Shown here: one piece after another, positions 40,216 through 41,012 of the stretch
Numbering within the stretch: position 1 is the first letter of the stretch
How the letters are laid out: each line of letters starts with the position of its first letter
Assembly (NCBI GenBank): GCA_964399035.1
Contig: CAYNPH010000082.1
Location: 1 to 41,012, forward strand
Direction: 5' to 3'
DNA from: WAOL01 sp964399035
GTDB taxonomy: Archaea; Thermoproteota; Thermoprotei_A; Sulfolobales; NBVN01
DNA length: 41,012 nucleotides
Notes under the pieces: model-generated
Seen by the model: the letters and a program-made list of their open reading frames with translations, nothing else
Told to the model about the DNA's origin: nothing
Databases searched by the model: none
Position numbers and translations under genes: made by a program

Positions 40216-40256
40216 CTCACACGGCGGAGGTCCGGGGTTCGAGTCCCCGCGGGCCC
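40216..40256 (+). repeat. attR: 41-base copy of the tRNA-Val 3' part
   Basis: CTCACACGG... to ...GCGGGCCC is identical to 31651-31691. It lacks the 5' half of the tRNA, so it is not a functional gene. The next base is G instead of the discriminator A, then CCA. It marks the right junction of the integrated element with the chromosome. Confidence 0.88.
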
Positions 40257-40386
40257 GCCAATTCCGCAGGCACTTCTACTTGCCCTTACACGTTCCACCT
40301 ACTGATTATCCTGAATGTTAAAGTTAGGTATGTAGGGCTAAAGTTGATTACCCTTTTTAAGGTAATAGTAATACCTGGTGTCTTAA

Positions 40387-40572
40387 ATGTCTGAGATAGA
40401 GGGTATTGTTAAAGGCGGTGTTATTATTCCGCTAAAGCCCTTGAATGAGTTGGAAGGCAAGAAAGTTAAGATAAGGATTGTAAGCGTTGAGGGTGTCAGC
40501 TCAGATAAGCTATACTCGTATCTTAGGCTTCTACGAGAGGGTGAAGATGCCGAGGAACTCTTTGAGATTTAG
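40387..40572 (+). CDS. DUF104-type antitoxin
   Basis: The 61-residue protein begins MSEIEGIVKGGVIIPLKPLN, then ELEGKKVKIRIVSVEGV. This is the pattern of the DUF104 family (AF2212-like), a short beta strand pair with V-x-x-GVIIPL, found as antitoxin partner in archaea. The C-terminal part is acidic and would cover the toxin. The toxin gene starts inside its last codons in another frame. The pair lies 130 bases outside attR, on the chromosomal side. Confidence 0.75.
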   Translation: MSEIEGIVKGGVIIPLKPLNELEGKKVKIRIVSVEGVSSDKLYSYLRLLREGEDAEELFEI

Positions 40573-40891
40573 GCAGGGAGACATAGTAGTCCTGGAGCTC
40601 CCCTTTACCGATATGCTTGGCTCTAAGCTGAGGCCCGTCTTAGTGTTGAATGCTTTAGACTTAGGCGACGATATTATAGTAGCTAAGATAACTAGCTCGC
40701 CTGGATCGCATAGAGTGCCAATATTACAATCAGACCTGTCTAGTGGTCGTTTAAAGAAAGAGCCAAGTTATGTAGACTGCTCAAGTATTTTTACTGTAGA
40801 GAAGAAATTAGTGATAAAGGTCGTCGGCAGACTCGCTGAAGAGGCTCTATTTAAGGTCAGGGAAGAATTAAAGAGTATTTTTGATTTATAG
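40547..40891 (+). CDS. MazF/PemK-like endoribonuclease toxin
   Basis: The 114-residue product reads MPRNSLRFRQGDIVVLELPF, then TDMLGSKLRPVLVLNA, then IIVAKITSS and VDCSSIFTVEKKLVIKVVGR. These are the strands and the Arg and Ser/Thr positions of the MazF/PemK fold, an mRNA-cutting toxin. I use the ATG at 40547, which overlaps the antitoxin by 26 bases, rather than the longer frame from 40487. The overlap is usual for toxin-antitoxin pairs. MazF-type toxins next to DUF104 antitoxins are a known archaeal pairing as far as I recall; direct proof needs comparison. Confidence 0.78.
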   Translation: MPRNSLRFRQGDIVVLELPFTDMLGSKLRPVLVLNALDLGDDIIVAKITSSPGSHRVPILQSDLSSGRLKKEPSYVDCSSIFTVEKKLVIKVVGRLAEEALFKVREELKSIFDL

Positions 40892-41012
40892 TAAAAAGAG
40901 CCCTTCTAGCTCCTGGAGTAAAAACACTCTACTTGACAACCATGCATATCTCACGGTTATTAATATTCAACCGGGATATCCATGGCGTCTATCAGCTTGG
41001 AACACATGCATA

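Larger units (their letters stand above)
31651..40256. mobile_element. 8.6-kb integrative element in tRNA-Val(CAC)
   Basis: A perfect 41-base direct repeat bounds the segment: positions 32-72 of the tRNA (31651-31691) and a free copy at 40216-40256. Directly inside the left end are four decamer repeats and a tyrosine recombinase gene. The element is visibly richer in A+T than the chromosomal core, and its genes are mostly orphans on both strands. It carries a GIY-YIG and a PLD-type nuclease, an AbrB-like protein and no recognisable replication protein or virion protein. Whether it is a plasmid, a virus or a cargo island cannot be decided. The recombinase is broken, so the element is probably fixed. 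Confidence 0.85.

Noticed and set aside
40110..40394. Open frames on both strands across attR
   Set aside because: Their central parts are translations of the tRNA fragment (GGPAGTRTPDLRR in one direction, SHTAEVRGSSPRGP in the other). No independent coding signal remains.

Overview
The window is archaeal and most likely comes from a thermophilic member of the Thermoproteota (the former Crenarchaeota). It encodes an Orc1/Cdc6 initiator, both subunits of replication factor C, the Holliday junction resolvase Hjc, ribosomal proteins eL13 and eL40, TruD, Pth2, a UbiA-type ether-lipid prenyltransferase, a geranylgeranyl reductase, an archaeal AdoMet-decarboxylase-type enzyme next to an MTA phosphorylase, and a tRNA-Cys with a bulge-helix-bulge intron. 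Genes are tightly packed, often with 4-base start/stop overlaps, use GTG/TTG starts freely and carry GGTG/GAGG-type ribosome binding sites. I cannot fix the genus.

Layout. (1) 1-334 is the tail of aspartate-semialdehyde dehydrogenase. (2) About 540-6900 is accessory DNA: membrane proteins, an unusual nuclease with a polyproline linker and a protamine-like tail, a two-gene unit with a second possible nuclease, a gene broken by a one-base frameshift, a Cas4-like nuclease lacking its N-terminus, and a remnant of an SSV-type integrase N-terminus whose last codons run antisense into a tRNA-Val(GAC) gene. This marks an old provirus or plasmid insertion. (3) 6955-31441 is the chromosomal core. It holds hjc; a stomatin/NfeD membrane-protease pair; DUF763; lipid, dUTPase and tRNA-thiolation genes; the polyamine/MTA genes; cdc6 with a small regulator; rfcS-rfcL; an RNA-processing operon ending in pth2-truD; eL40; and an operon (27672-31441) for TasA/AbpA-like extracellular filaments with its own signal peptidase. 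(4) 31651-40256 is an 8.6-kb integrated element in tRNA-Val(CAC), bounded by a perfect 41-bp direct repeat of the tRNA 3' part. It carries a tyrosine recombinase broken by two frameshifts, four decamer repeats beside the recombinase, a GIY-YIG nuclease, a PLD-family nuclease, an AbrB-like protein and several orphan genes. (5) Just beyond attR lies a DUF104/MazF-like toxin-antitoxin pair.

How parts work together. AdoMet decarboxylase chemistry feeds polyamine synthesis and the adjacent phosphorylase salvages the methylthioadenosine by-product. The UbiA enzyme and the reductase act in successive stages of archaeal lipid synthesis. RFC small and large subunits form the clamp loader. The pilin-like proteins, the signal peptidase and the DUF5305 protein form one surface-filament module. 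Two tRNA-Val genes that differ by one base sit in inverted orientation about 24.7 kb apart, and each has served as an integration site. Both accessory regions hold genes with single-base lesions, so either decay or sequence error has to be considered there.
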